In this document: positions 56,415 to 64,000 of the stretch, in pieces
Layout: the number at the start of each line of letters is the position of its first letter
Numbering within the stretch: position 1 is the stretch's first letter
Assembly (NCBI RefSeq): GCF_021535135.1
Contig: NZ_CP091036.1
Location: forward strand, 1,798,001-1,862,000
From: Antarcticibacterium sp. 1MA-6-2
Lineage (GTDB): Bacteria > Bacteroidota > Bacteroidia > Flavobacteriales > Flavobacteriaceae
DNA length: 64,000 nt
Reading direction: 5' to 3'
Notes under the pieces: model-generated
Told to the model about the DNA's origin: nothing
The model's database searches: none
Seen by the model: the letters and a program-made list of their open reading frames with translations, nothing else
Translations under genes and position numbers: made by a program

Positions 56415-56849
56415 TCAGCTGTCAGATTCCCGTTTGGCAATAGTGCGATCCTCGAATTGCTCGTTTAAATAGAAGGCAGGAACTTCAAATCGTCCCTTAA
56501 TGATGAAATAATTTTTCCTCATTTTTCCTTTAACTATTTTTGTTTCTATAAGTAGATCCTTGGAAAACAAATCGGCTTTAAGTGTTTTTTCATCCAGCAT
56601 TTTAATTTGAACCAAATGAGTAGAATCAAGCCTATTTTCATTATCAAAATCTGTTTTGAATTTCAAAATATTATCTAACGAATAGCTGTATTTATTTGCT
56701 CCATTTCTAAATAGACTATAGGTTCCATTGAACTTTTCAGCATCCTTAAAATTTTGAATTTCCTGCACTTCCTTGTCTGTAATTTTTTTTAAACCGGAAC
56801 AACTTGTCAGGAAAATAAAGAGAATAAATAGGACAAATAATTTTCTCAT
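56415..56849 (-). CDS. Small putative lipoprotein, unknown function
   Basis: 144 residues from the ATG at 56847-56849 (MRKLFVLFILFIFLTSC; Cys 17 as lipid anchor). The mature part is hydrophilic, with YSLFRNGANKYSYSLDN and a likely small beta-rich fold. I do not recognise a family. Its upstream flank GTGCCTTAACGAACA is shared with the gene at 59894-60409, which suggests both belong to the same cassette-like set. Confidence 0.75.
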   Translation of the reverse strand: MRKLFVLFILFIFLTSCSGLKKITDKEVQEIQNFKDAEKFNGTYSLFRNGANKYSYSLDNILKFKTDFDNENRLDSTHLVQIKMLDEKTLKADLFSKDLLIETKIVKGKMRKNYFIIKGRFEVPAFYLNEQFEDRTIAKRESDS

Positions 56850-56980
56850 ATTTTTGTTTTTTAGCTGTTCGTTAAGGCACAATATAAATTAGCGGAATTT
56901 CATTAACTGCTAAACCACATATAACAGTAAAAACCTCTTAAAGTGATTTTTTACAATTCAATGTATCAAGGATTACCACA

Positions 56981-58266
56981 GTTGTGAGCTGATACTTTTT
57001 TAATGAAAAATAGGTTCCTTTATTAGTTCCTGATTAAATATTTTCCCTCGATGTTTAATCCTTAGTTCAAGAGTATCGCTACTTCTATACCTTAAAGAAT
57101 TTTGAATGGAACAGAAATTATCCCGTTTTAGGCTAACACCGTTAATTGCTAAAACTTCTGAACCCACTACCAAATTATGCTTGTCCGCTGCAGATCCTTC
57201 TATTACTGCTACAATAACTGCTTTATCTGTAAAATTCATTGCAAAACCAACTGTTTCCCATATAAAAGATGGAGCTTTTGAATATGGCTCCAATATTAGA
57301 CTCTTGTCTTTCCAGCTAATGGTGGTTTTGTACTTATTTAGGATCTCTAAACCTAAGAGATTGATATTTTGAGAATTAGCGTAGGCCGGAACTTGATTTA
57401 TTTGATATTCGGATCTGCCCAGTATTAATGTATCTAAAAGATAGTATTTCGAGACTTCTGAAGACTTATCTGTATCTCCCAATCCTTCTGAGGATTTGCC
57501 TTTTATTGTTTTGTAATCCGGAATTACAGAACTTTCTCTTATGTAAGATTCCTTTAAAGATAAAGATGTATTACTTCCTAAATCCAGTAAAACATCAATA
57601 GGTTTATCCTGGTTAGAAATCTTTACAGGAACTTTTAAGTGGTGGCTAATTCTATTTTCGGAAAGTGGTAATTCTATTTTAGAATCGCTGAAATTTAGAT
57701 TGTTCATTTTAGTGGAAACAACAATTATCTTCTTTTCGAAATCTATTTGCCAAACCAACTGGCGCATAATCCCGATTCCTATTACTCCATAAACATAGTC
57801 CATACATGAAAAATTAAACTCAGTTTTCTTTAAACCAATATTCTTAAACTCCAAATCTCCTATTTTTATACGGTCAAGTTGATTGACTGAGGCAAAGAAA
57901 TAACGACTATTTGAACCAAAACTCAGGCTTGCACCTCGCTCCTTCAAATTAAATTGCGAAGCATGTTTACTGAATATCAGGTTTGAGGCACCACTGTCCA
58001 AGATGAAAGGATAAGATTTGTCGTTTTCGTTGATTTTAATCTTTATCAATATATGACCAGACGGCGAATAATCGAAAGGAATGGTGTCAGTCACTAACGC
58101 TCCTGCAAGTTCAGCTGATTCTAGAATTTTCTTATTGGAAATAAAATTATATATTGATACACAGAAAAGAATAAGAATTATAACAAACACCAGGATTACA
58201 ACTCGTTTTGTTTTTCTCTTCATTTACCTTTTGAACATTTTATTATTTTTTGTAATAACTCACAAC
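56981..58266 (-). other. Cassette-like unit bounded by complementary 8-base ends
   Basis: On the minus strand it opens with GTTGTGAG (58266-58259) and closes with CTCACAAC (56988-56981), exact complements of each other, enclosing the single PDZ-protease gene. The neighbouring units use different but again self-matching ends, which is what integron cassettes show. Confidence 0.5.
57000..58223 (-). CDS. Retropepsin-like aspartyl protease with C-terminal PDZ domain
   Basis: 407 residues. N-terminal membrane anchor (VVILVFVIILILFCVSIYNF), then two aspartyl-protease-like lobes: the first has the catalytic FILDSGASNLIF at about residue 75; the second has LLDLGSNTSLSL, with Asp-Leu-Gly in place of Asp-Ser/Thr-Gly. 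A PDZ domain fills the last 90 residues (MNFTDKAVIVAVIEGSAADKHNLVVGSEVLAINGV). Likely membrane-anchored and facing the periplasm. It forms a one-gene unit between attC-like hairpins. Confidence 0.88.
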   Translation of the reverse strand: MKRKTKRVVILVFVIILILFCVSIYNFISNKKILESAELAGALVTDTIPFDYSPSGHILIKIKINENDKSYPFILDSGASNLIFSKHASQFNLKERGASLSFGSNSRYFFASVNQLDRIKIGDLEFKNIGLKKTEFNFSCMDYVYGVIGIGIMRQLVWQIDFEKKIIVVSTKMNNLNFSDSKIELPLSENRISHHLKVPVKISNQDKPIDVLLDLGSNTSLSLKESYIRESSVIPDYKTIKGKSSEGLGDTDKSSEVSKYYLLDTLILGRSEYQINQVPAYANSQNINLLGLEILNKYKTTISWKDKSLILEPYSKAPSFIWETVGFAMNFTDKAVIVAVIEGSAADKHNLVVGSEVLAINGVSLKRDNFCSIQNSLRYRSSDTLELRIKHRGKIFNQELIKEPIFH

Positions 58267-58345
58267 GCTTCGTATAAAAACGTTGCTCGCACTGAGTTTC
58301 AAATCAAGACAGGGTAGAGCATTGTTTTTATAAGTTTGTAGCAAT
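58259..58345 (-). repeat. attC-like hairpin unit between the CPBP and PDZ-protease genes
   Basis: Outer arms CTACAAAC (minus, 58341-58334) and GTTGTGAG (58266-58259); inner arms TATAAAAACAATGCTC and GAGCAACGTTTTTATA pair at 14 of 16 positions, with a 30-base apex. The R-L-loop-L-R order resembles an integron attC site. The right arm TTTTTATACGAAGCGTTG recurs, slightly varied, at 61733 and 63656. Confidence 0.55.
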
Positions 58346-58347
58346 AG

Positions 58348-59040
58348 TTAATTTGCTATTACTAATACTAAGAATGGTATAACATTATTTTTACCGTGTA
58401 GTAAATAGCTTGAACTAAAGCTATACTTCGATATTATAAATGCAAAATAGAAACCGCCTATTGTTCTTCCAATAATCGATATAAAAGTCTGAACATTTAT
58501 TGCTTCATAATTTAGCATATGGAGTAATCCAAAACTTATAGATGTTAGATAGATTAGTGCTAAATAATATTTTTTAATAAAATCATTAATGATTAAGCAT
58601 ATTTTACTGTTGAATAAATATAATATTTGAATTATAATTACTAATATTATTAAAACGGCACTCGCAATTTCATTTTTTAAATAAATTATACTTGAGAAAA
58701 TTAATACTAGACTTATCAATCCTGAATAAATTTTTGATCTTGGAATTACCAACGGAGCTCTAAAAATAATTTCCTCAATGAAAGGAACAACTATGACGTA
58801 ACTAAAAAATGTTCCCCAATTTAAAGAATCAAAATCTTCTTCATCAATAATATTTAAATCATAAAAATATGCCTTTACAAGACTGATTAAAATTCCTATT
58901 GTAAAAACAATTAAAAATAAAATGAAGAAATCTTTAAAATAATTTTCTTTATCTGTGGTTTTGCCTGTTTTTAAAAACCCAGAGAATTCCTTTAGCATTT
59001 TTATAAAATAGTTAATACCTTTTGAAATTATCAGTCCCAA
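58348..59040 (-). CDS. CPBP-family (type II CAAX-protease-like) membrane protein
   Basis: 230 residues with about six to seven membrane helices. The family motifs are EEIIFRAPLV near residue 88 (Glu-Glu-x3-Arg) and SFGLLHMLNY near residue 170 (His and downstream Asn). Bacterial members act as intramembrane proteases, often in bacteriocin immunity or stress. Its codon use is more AT-rich than the chromosomal genes. It is the distal gene of the unit that starts at 61735 and was later split by two insertion sequences. Confidence 0.88.
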   Translation of the reverse strand: MGLIISKGINYFIKMLKEFSGFLKTGKTTDKENYFKDFFILFLIVFTIGILISLVKAYFYDLNIIDEEDFDSLNWGTFFSYVIVVPFIEEIIFRAPLVIPRSKIYSGLISLVLIFSSIIYLKNEIASAVLIILVIIIQILYLFNSKICLIINDFIKKYYLALIYLTSISFGLLHMLNYEAINVQTFISIIGRTIGGFYFAFIISKYSFSSSYLLHGKNNVIPFLVLVIAN

Positions 59041-59094
59041 AAAAAACTGATTTGTTACGATAATTTCAAAAATGTTGGTTAAAGCATATATTTT

Positions 59095-59190
59095 TCAAAG
59101 TTAAAGTCACATGCTTTACACTAGATGCTAACTTAGTCTATTTGATACTTCCGATCTCTTATTTTTCTTTTCCCTAAAGTAGCCTAAACT
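59095..59190 (-). mobile_element. Remnant of an IS481-type left end
   Basis: Bases from CAAAGTTAAAGTCACAT through about 59190 closely match the left end of the complete IS481-type element (60434-60530): same terminal repeat, then ACTAGATNCTNACTTAG and GATACTT...TCTCTTATTTT. No transposase of that family follows; the rest was lost. Confidence 0.75.
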
Positions 59191-59785
59191 AAAAGTCCTG
59201 AATAAAGGTCTTACCACTTTCATTCCTCCAAACGGAACTTATAAAGGAGGACCTGAAGGATTCCAATATCTCAAAGATGGTAATTACTGGCTGTGCCCCC
59301 AGGGAAAAAAATCACCTTCCGCAATCAAAACGAAAAAGGGAAACCTATGGAATAACTATTTTACTACCAGATTCGACCTTATTGGTTGCCCTAAAGAAAA
59401 ACCCGTATCGGGAAAAGTCACGAAAAAAGGATCAACATCACTACATTCCGGGAAGAATGCCAGCGGAATATCCAACGGTAAAAAGCAGGCGTGGCCGCTA
59501 TGTGAAGAGCAAGCGACAAAGCACCGTAGAACCTGTTTTTATGACCCTTAAAGAATTCCTGGGCTTAAGAAAGGTAAATATCTCCAGGCCAACAAATGAA
59601 TGCACTTTGCCTCCATTGCTTATAACCTGAGGAAGTACCTGAAGTTTACCACCAGGAAATTCAAGTCCGGGGCCAATTCCCTGCGAAATAGCCAAAACGC
59701 CGATCCTTCTTTTTTAATGGCTGAATTATTTACTTTTCAAGTTTTTTTAAGGCCTCTTTTTTCTCCACCTGAAGTTCAGTTATAA
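59190..59785 (+). pseudogene. IS1182-like transposase C-terminal remnant
   Basis: Three frames together resemble the end of an IS1182-family transposase: NGTYKGGPEGFQYLKDGNYW and CPQGKKITFRNQNEKG (59235-59350), then RRGRYVKSKRQSTVEPVF-type sequence (59485-59545, the conserved Glu region), then FASIAYNLRKYLKF (59600-59645). The N-terminal two thirds are missing and the frame shifts at least twice. None of the shifts sits at an RCCGGY-type string, so this one is probably a true decayed element. Confidence 0.75.
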
Positions 59786-59893
59786 AAAACAGGACTCGCT
59801 TAAAAAGCGGCAAATTTTCTTGAAAATCTAGTTCAGAGAAGAAACTTACAGGCTTGTGCAACGGTTACTATTGTTGATCATAGTGCTTTTTTT

Positions 59894-60409
59894 TTAATCA
59901 ATTGCTTCCCACTTTTTTATAGATTCCACTTTACTATTTTTAAATTTTATAATCATTGAGTGGAATTTCCAACCTATTCCATGACCTTCCCTACCTAAAT
60001 TGTAATTCCAAATGGATGAAGTGTCCTTTTCTAAATCGAATGGATTGTAAGGTTCTCCAAGTAGGTTAAAAATTTCATTTTTTGTTCTTCCAATTAAGGT
60101 GTCGCTTTGAACTAAATTGGTAAACATCTCATGTCTATCATGAATGTTTTCACTCCAACTCCTCTTATTAAATTCTCTTGTTGGGTGATATTCATAGAAG
60201 AAGAAAGCTAAAATTGTCAGAATTATTAAATTATATATGAAAGGTGTTAAAATTAGCGTGGATAAGGTTGTCAGGAGAATTTTGATTTTTCCATTTTTAT
60301 ACCATCTGCTCAGTACTCTATAGATAAAATAGAATATCACGGATCCTAAGATCAGAAGGTAAAACCAATTCTTTAAAAAATCTATATGGGTTTCAAACAT
60401 TTTTATCAT
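59894..60409 (-). CDS. Membrane protein with BamE/SmpA-like domain, unknown function
   Basis: 171 residues. Two hydrophobic segments (about residues 14-30 and 46-70), then a soluble domain with LIGRTKNEIFNLLGEPYNPF, the typical BamE/SmpA-type helix-loop pattern (Gly-x-Thr/Lys ... Leu-Gly-x-Pro). Start taken at 60409, though the ATG at 60400 is equally possible. Lies directly next to the IS481-type element, which may have separated it from its original promoter. Confidence 0.75.
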   Translation of the reverse strand: MIKMFETHIDFLKNWFYLLILGSVIFYFIYRVLSRWYKNGKIKILLTTLSTLILTPFIYNLIILTILAFFFYEYHPTREFNKRSWSENIHDRHEMFTNLVQSDTLIGRTKNEIFNLLGEPYNPFDLEKDTSSIWNYNLGREGHGIGWKFHSMIIKFKNSKVESIKKWEAID

Positions 60410-60415
60410 GTTCGT

Positions 60416-61716
60416 TAAGGCACATAGTTTACAAAGTTAAAGGCACATCCTTTACACTAGATTCTGACTTAGCCTAATTGATACTTGTTTGTCTCTTATT
60501 TTCTTTTCGTTAAAGTAACCTAAAAATACTTCTCTGTAAAATACCCTCCAGATTCCGTTTCCCTGGTCTTCTACTCCAATGTATTTTCCCTTAAGTCCTG
60601 AGGTTAAAAATACCCAGTACACCGACTTCCACCTTAGTGATCCGTTTTGACATACTTTCATCACTTTCATGGTTGCAGGATAGTCATAATTGCGGACTTT
60701 TTCAGGGTACGGCCTGGTAGAAAAATCATGGCAATCGGCAGGTGTTTTCATTCCTAAAGATTCATGAGGCCTAACGTGGTTGTATTCTTTTACAAAGCGG
60801 TTTAAACTACGTTGTTGAGCCTTCAGATCGAATGATGAAGGTTTTGCGCAAGCTGCCTTTAAATCACGGTGCATACGCTCGTGACGCCCATTTTGATCTG
60901 GTCGTGCCGGGTCGGAATAAACCGGGTCAATTCCTAACTCGATAAACCAGTAGGACAGCCTGGTATATCTTTGAATAGCAGACACAGATCCAAAGGGACT
61001 TCCATTGTCGGTATGTATTTGTTTTGGGATGCCATACTTTCTGAAAACCTTTGTAAACTCTTGCTTGACAGACTGAAAGTTCTCTTTATAATGTCCTTTC
61101 GCTGTAAACAAAAACCTGCTCTTAGAATCAGCAATGGTAAGTGGATGACAGTATATTTTGTTGCCCATTAAAAACTTTCCTTTATAGTCTGCGCTCCAAA
61201 CTTCATTGCACTTCTTGGGATCAAAAATGGGGAATACTTACTTAACTCTGCGGCTTCTCTTTTGAGATTTAACCAGGCCATTTTTAAAGAGGATGTTATG
61301 GACAGTGACCACACTTGGAATAAGTTCTGCCGGATGCTCTTTAAACAACAAAATGCGGATCTTTTTAGCACCCCAGAGCATATGTTTGTCCTTGAGTTTC
61401 AGTATCGAACTTTCAACTTTAGAATTGGTCCTGTTGGGATGATTAATTGGCGCTCTTTCTTGTTCAATTAATCCTGATAATCCCATTTTTTCATAGCGGG
61501 AAATCAACTTGTAAGCAGTTGGCCGGGATATATTAAATGACCTACAAAGTTCTGTGATGGTGTAATTTTGAGTTAACCATTCGTGAATGAATTCTACCTT
61601 TTGTTCCATTTTAGTTTTTGCTTTCCAGACCATGATAAATCACTTTTTCAAGTAATTTATGAATCTTAAAAGTGTAAACTATGTCCCTTTAACTCTGTAA
61701 AGGATGTCCCTTTACC
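60416..61716 (-). mobile_element. Complete IS481-type insertion sequence
   Basis: About 1.3 kb. Each end carries two 22-base copies of a TAAAGG-N-ACAT-N2-TTTACA motif (60416-60460 and 61671-61716), inverted with respect to each other, around one transposase gene. I cannot see a clear target-site duplication. A remnant of a related copy lies 1.3 kb to the left. Confidence 0.85.
60452..61633 (-). CDS. IS481-family transposase with one in-frame TAA (probable miscall)
   Basis: 393 codons, single frame. N-terminal helix-turn-helix (TITELCRSFNISRPTAYKLISRYE) and an rve-type DDE core: Asp in VWSADYKGKF, Asp in IHTDNGSPF, Glu in RHERMHRDLKAA. The only interruption is TAA within GTAAGT (minus strand, 61241-61236) after RRVK. 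Read as GCCGGT it gives RVKPVFPIFDPKKCNEVW, the usual IS481 sequence. So the transposase is probably intact. This is the one RCCGGY-type error without a length change. Confidence 0.88.
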
Positions 61717-61726
61717 GTACCTCATT

Positions 61727-61804
61727 ATCTACAACGTCTCGTATAAAAACTGTGTGAGCTTGCGAGCTTGATTGTCCGCAGGACAATCCGCTAAGCAAGC
61801 AAGC
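61727..61804 (-). repeat. attC-like right arm with a strong hairpin, before the IS110-type gene
   Basis: TCTACAACGTCTCGTATAAAAA (61729-61750 region) matches the right arm of the other units; ATCTACAAC is complementary to the GTTTGTAG-type end at 58334-58341. Next comes a perfect stem GATTGTCC-GCA-GGACAATC (61770-61788), enclosed by GCTTGC/GCAAGC (61758-61763, 61795-61800). The matching left arm is absent, presumably displaced by the IS110-type element. Confidence 0.5.
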
Positions 61805-61900
61805 AGGAAGTTTTGATTCAGACTGATTTAAGCATTATTTTTAGCATCAATGAAAAAGCAGTAATCGAGTATCTTTAAAATTCACCATAAATCTAAAGAT

Positions 61901-62956
61901 ATGAAAACCCGAATTACTGCTTTACCAAAGCTATTCATTGGAATTGATATCCACAAGAGAAGCTGGAAAATACACTGCAGCACAGATCTTTTTTCCGGTA
62001 AATCTTTTACTATGCCTCCCGATCCTGAGAAATTACGGGAATATGTTCAAAAACATTTTCCAGGCCACCAGGTTTCCACTGCTTATGAAGCTGGATGCTG
62101 TGGTTATTCAGCTCACCACAGCTTTGAAAGCTTTGGCTGGAAATCTCTTGTGGTGAATCCAGCCGATATTCAACGAAAGGGAAAAGAACGGTATACCAAA
62201 ACCGACCGAATCGATGCACAACTCATTAGCAGGGAACTTAAAGACGGTCGACTCGTAAGTATCATTGTCCCTGATAAAAAACGCGGAGAACTTAGAAGCC
62301 TATTCCGTCGTCGCAATGAACTGGTGAAAGATCTGCGACGGATTAAATCTGTGATTAAAATGCAATTGCTTTACTACGGAGTTAAGGTTCCACCGGAGTT
62401 TGATAATGATCACTGGAGCCACCAATTCCGCCAATGGGTAGATACCCAGGAGTTTTTGTATGGCACTGCCAGAGAATGTCTGGCCAGTAAGATGCGAAGT
62501 TTTCGATTTATAGATAAAGAACTTCGTGATGTTTCAAGTCACTTAAGAGCCTACTGTCGCAAACATTTTAAAAAAGATTACTACCTGCTAAAAAGCATCC
62601 CCGGTATTGGAGGTATCGTAGCAGTTGGAATTATTGCAGAACTGGGAGATTTAAGACGTTTCAGTAATCTAAAACACCTCTCAGGGTATGTAGGTCTGGC
62701 TCCCGTCATACATCAAAGTGGAGCTAATTCAAAGTCTCCGGGAATGAATCCTCGGTGCCACAGGCTTATGCGTTCCTATTTCGTTGAAGCTGCCTGGCAG
62801 GCAATAAGAACAGATCCAGTAATGCAGGCTTACTATCGCCAGCACCTGGGAAAGGATGTCAAGAAAATAATAGTCAAGGTAGCTCACAAGTTATTGAGCA
62901 GAACTTTAGCCGTGATTAAAACTGAAACCCCATACGAAATTGGGGTCGTAGCATAA
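61901..62956 (+). CDS. IS110-family transposase (DEDD type)
   Basis: 351 residues. RuvC-like DEDD domain at the N-terminus (FIGIDIHKRSWK with the first Asp, YEAG, KTDRIDAQL) and the C-terminal transposase_20 domain with the Ser region (IPGIGGIVAVGIIAELGD, HQSGANSKSPG). Members cut and join DNA guided by a bridge RNA encoded in the element's non-coding end. No terminal inverted repeats, as usual for the family, so I do not fix the ends of the element. The only plus-strand gene in the 55-64 kb region. Confidence 0.95.
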   Translation: MKTRITALPKLFIGIDIHKRSWKIHCSTDLFSGKSFTMPPDPEKLREYVQKHFPGHQVSTAYEAGCCGYSAHHSFESFGWKSLVVNPADIQRKGKERYTKTDRIDAQLISRELKDGRLVSIIVPDKKRGELRSLFRRRNELVKDLRRIKSVIKMQLLYYGVKVPPEFDNDHWSHQFRQWVDTQEFLYGTARECLASKMRSFRFIDKELRDVSSHLRAYCRKHFKKDYYLLKSIPGIGGIVAVGIIAELGDLRRFSNLKHLSGYVGLAPVIHQSGANSKSPGMNPRCHRLMRSYFVEAAWQAIRTDPVMQAYYRQHLGKDVKKIIVKVAHKLLSRTLAVIKTETPYEIGVVA

Positions 62957-62990
62957 TCTATTAAACTAGTGACCAAGCTCAAAATATTAA

Positions 62991-63057
62991 AAGTCTATAC
63001 CACAGAACAACATAGGTGGCCATTGTGGATCACATTTTTTAGCTAGTGGATAGACTT
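62991..63057 (+). ncRNA. Candidate structured RNA (possible bridge RNA segment) downstream of the IS110 transposase
   Basis: AAGTCTAT-A-CCAC (62991-63003) pairs with GTGG-ATAGACTT (63046-63057): twelve pairs with one bulge around a 42-base apex that itself contains CCAC/GTGG-type pairings. It lies 35 bases after the transposase stop, where IS1111-type members carry their guide RNA. Identity as bridge RNA is inferred from position and folding only. Confidence 0.4.
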
Positions 63058-63167
63058 ATTTAACCAATCAAAGAGATGCTGGTGGCACTGATTAGAAGTG
63101 ACCACATATAGGATGCGGAGCGGGTTATTTTGCATAGAATTTCTACTGAAGCCAAGCTTCATCAAAA

Positions 63168-63271
63168 ATTCAACGCGCGAAAAATATAAACTATTGAAAT
63201 AAAGAGAATTAAATATTAAATTTGGAAGAGAAGCCGATTATTGCTTTTCATAGGATATGTTGTTGGCTGTA
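63168..63271 (-). repeat. Probable attC-like unit after the 63274-63600 gene (weak)
   Basis: Minus strand: TACAGCCAAC (63271-63262) opens it and GCGCGTTGAA (about 63178-63168) may close it, with TATATTTTT as an L-type arm. The inner pairing is poorer than in the other units, so the right boundary is uncertain. The 305 bases 62957-63261 otherwise hold the candidate RNA and no gene. Confidence 0.35.
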
Positions 63272-63273
63272 GT

Positions 63274-63600
63274 TTAATCTAACATTAATACTCTATCCGC
63301 TATGCCCAGTGCGGTTTTAAAATAGAAATAAGAAATAGGAATATTAATTAGTAACATTAATATTGTTATAAAAATCTGATTTCGGTAACCATTAGAGGTA
63401 AAAACCTTATATAAAAGTCGGATCAGGTATATAATGTTTACCGGAATGGCTATTAAAAGAAAAAGCATTCCAACCAGAGTAAATACCATTAATTCTGTCC
63501 GATAAAACAACAGGAAAATAATCGTCCCAATAATGAAGGAACCAATTGCTATTTTCTGACTATTATTAGTGAGATCCAAATGTTCTTTACTTAAAATCAT
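63274..63600 (-). CDS. Small membrane protein (108 aa), unknown function
   Basis: Three predicted membrane helices (about residues 17-32, 38-60 and 75-95) and no recognised domain. The gene is framed by GTTGGCTGTA (63658-63649 on the minus strand) before it and TACAGCCAAC (63271-63262) after it, a perfect 10-base complementary pair, with almost no spare sequence at the 3' side (three bases from stop to repeat). This compact one-gene layout is typical of integron cassettes. AT-rich like its neighbours. Confidence 0.75.
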   Translation of the reverse strand: MILSKEHLDLTNNSQKIAIGSFIIGTIIFLLFYRTELMVFTLVGMLFLLIAIPVNIIYLIRLLYKVFTSNGYRNQIFITILMLLINIPISYFYFKTALGIADRVLMLD

Positions 63601-63648
63601 TTAAATATTTTTTAAAATTAGCCTTTCTAATTAATAGTTCTGCCGTAT

Positions 63649-63726
63649 TACAGCCAACGCCTCGTATAAAAATCGGTTGCCTTATTCATAAAGTTGCTTG
63701 GCAACTGTTTTTTATACATGGTTGCC
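63649..63726 (-). repeat. attC-like hairpin unit between higA and the small membrane protein gene
   Basis: Minus strand: GGCAAC / GTTGGC outer arms, then TATAAAAAACAGTTGCC and GGCAACCGATTTTTATA inner arms (TATAAAAA/TTTTTATA and GTTGCC/GGCAAC pair perfectly), apex about 18 bases. Right arm TTTTTATACGAGGCGTTGG is shared with the units at 58259 and 61733. The fold has the R-L-apex-L-R order of attC sites. Confidence 0.58.
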
Positions 63727-63749
63727 TTTAGTGCTTTCCGCACAATTGC

Positions 63750-64000
63750 TCAATAATCCTGGATCAAAACCTCAGTTGGGATATGCAATTTGGCGTTCAG
63801 TTTTCTTATCATTTCCAGAGTCAGTTTGCGCTTTTTGTTCATTATTTCACTAACCCGACTTTTAAAACCAATCATCTCAACCAAATCCTTTTGTTTTAAG
63901 CCCATTTGCTCCATTCTGAAATTGATTGCCGAAATTGGGTCAGGCATTCCAATCGGGAAATTCTCATTTTCATAGTTGTCAATAACGATTGCTAAAATTT
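63750..64000 (-). CDS. higA: HigA-family antitoxin (HTH), C-terminal part; cut by the window edge
   Basis: The frame stays open to base 64000, giving 82 residues of an expected 120 or so. It reads LAIVIDNYENENFPIG, then a XRE-type helix-turn-helix (RMEQMGLKQKDLVEMIGFKSRVSEIMNKKRKLT) and the typical end LHIPTEVLIQDY, as in Bacteroidetes HigA. It neutralises the HigB mRNA interferase and represses its own promoter; higB should lie just upstream, beyond the window. Toxin-antitoxin pairs are frequent cargo of integron cassette arrays. Confidence 0.88.
   Translation of the reverse strand, partial: ILAIVIDNYENENFPIGMPDPISAINFRMEQMGLKQKDLVEMIGFKSRVSEIMNKKRKLTLEMIRKLNAKLHIPTEVLIQDY

Noticed and set aside
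59190..59785. Functional gene for a 117-residue protein at 59277-59630
   Set aside because: The sequence resembles the C-terminal part of an IS1182-like transposase spread over several frames, so it is a remnant.
61236..61241. Stop-codon read-through or recoding in the IS481 transposase
   Set aside because: TAA sits in a string explained by the same miscall as the other sites, and the family has a Pro codon there.

Overview
The window reads as chromosome from a member of the Bacteroidetes, most likely Flavobacteriaceae. The evidence is a type III glutamine synthetase, a SusC/SusD pair, CarboxypepD_reg and plug-like domains, a -33/-7 promoter of the TTG / TAnnTTTG type, a BlaI/BlaR1-like pair carrying TonB-plug repeats, and moderately AT-rich DNA. 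No tRNA, rRNA or CRISPR array was seen.

Layout. 0-7 kb: glutamine synthetase III (cut by the window edge), a Ca/Na exchanger, and a BlaI/M56 sensor pair whose operator-like dyads recur upstream of a neighbouring CarboxypepD_reg protein. 7-16 kb: housekeeping and mixed metabolism (apt, a flavodoxin-fold protein, a kelch protein, an S9 peptidase, rtcB, a Gfo/Idh/MocA oxidoreductase, an alanine/Na symporter). 16-30 kb: stress and envelope functions (Hsp20, an ECF sigma factor with a membrane/beta-barrel partner, an OmpR-type two-component system with a PepSY-like lipoprotein, a TVP38 protein, a CPA1 antiporter, Fur, a Zn/Cd P-type ATPase, a DsbA-like protein, manganese catalase). 30-48 kb: a complete sialic acid locus (NanM-like kelch domain fused to a sodium symporter, SGNH esterase, sialate O-acetylesterase, GlcNAc/ManNAc epimerase, FadR-type GntR regulator, AEC permease, DUF1080 protein, sialidase, SusD, SusC, N-acetylneuraminate lyase). 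Four copies of one palindrome, ATTATGT-N3-ACATAAT, lie at its transcription units and are the likely operators of the GntR protein. 48-55 kb: two sulfatases and a GH2 beta-galactosidase, which fit removal of sulfated, galactosylated sialoglycans. 55-64 kb: a gene-poor, mobile-element-rich region with single small genes, all on the minus strand, separated by attC-like hairpins. It contains an IS481-type element, an IS110-type element, remnants of IS481 and IS1182-like elements, and a HigA antitoxin at the right edge.

An important property of the sequence itself: about 28 reading-frame breaks are present, far too many for real decay in such conserved genes. Some 22 of them sit at CTTAG, CTAAG, CTAG or similar strings, and replacing each string by RCCGGY restores the frame and often a conserved family motif. 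I found no intact RCCGGY in the whole window, although well over a hundred CCGG sites with other flanks are present. The simplest reading is a DNA-modified RCCGGY motif that is systematically miscalled (long-read consensus). I therefore annotate the split genes as single genes; in every case the total length matches the inferred insertions or deletions.
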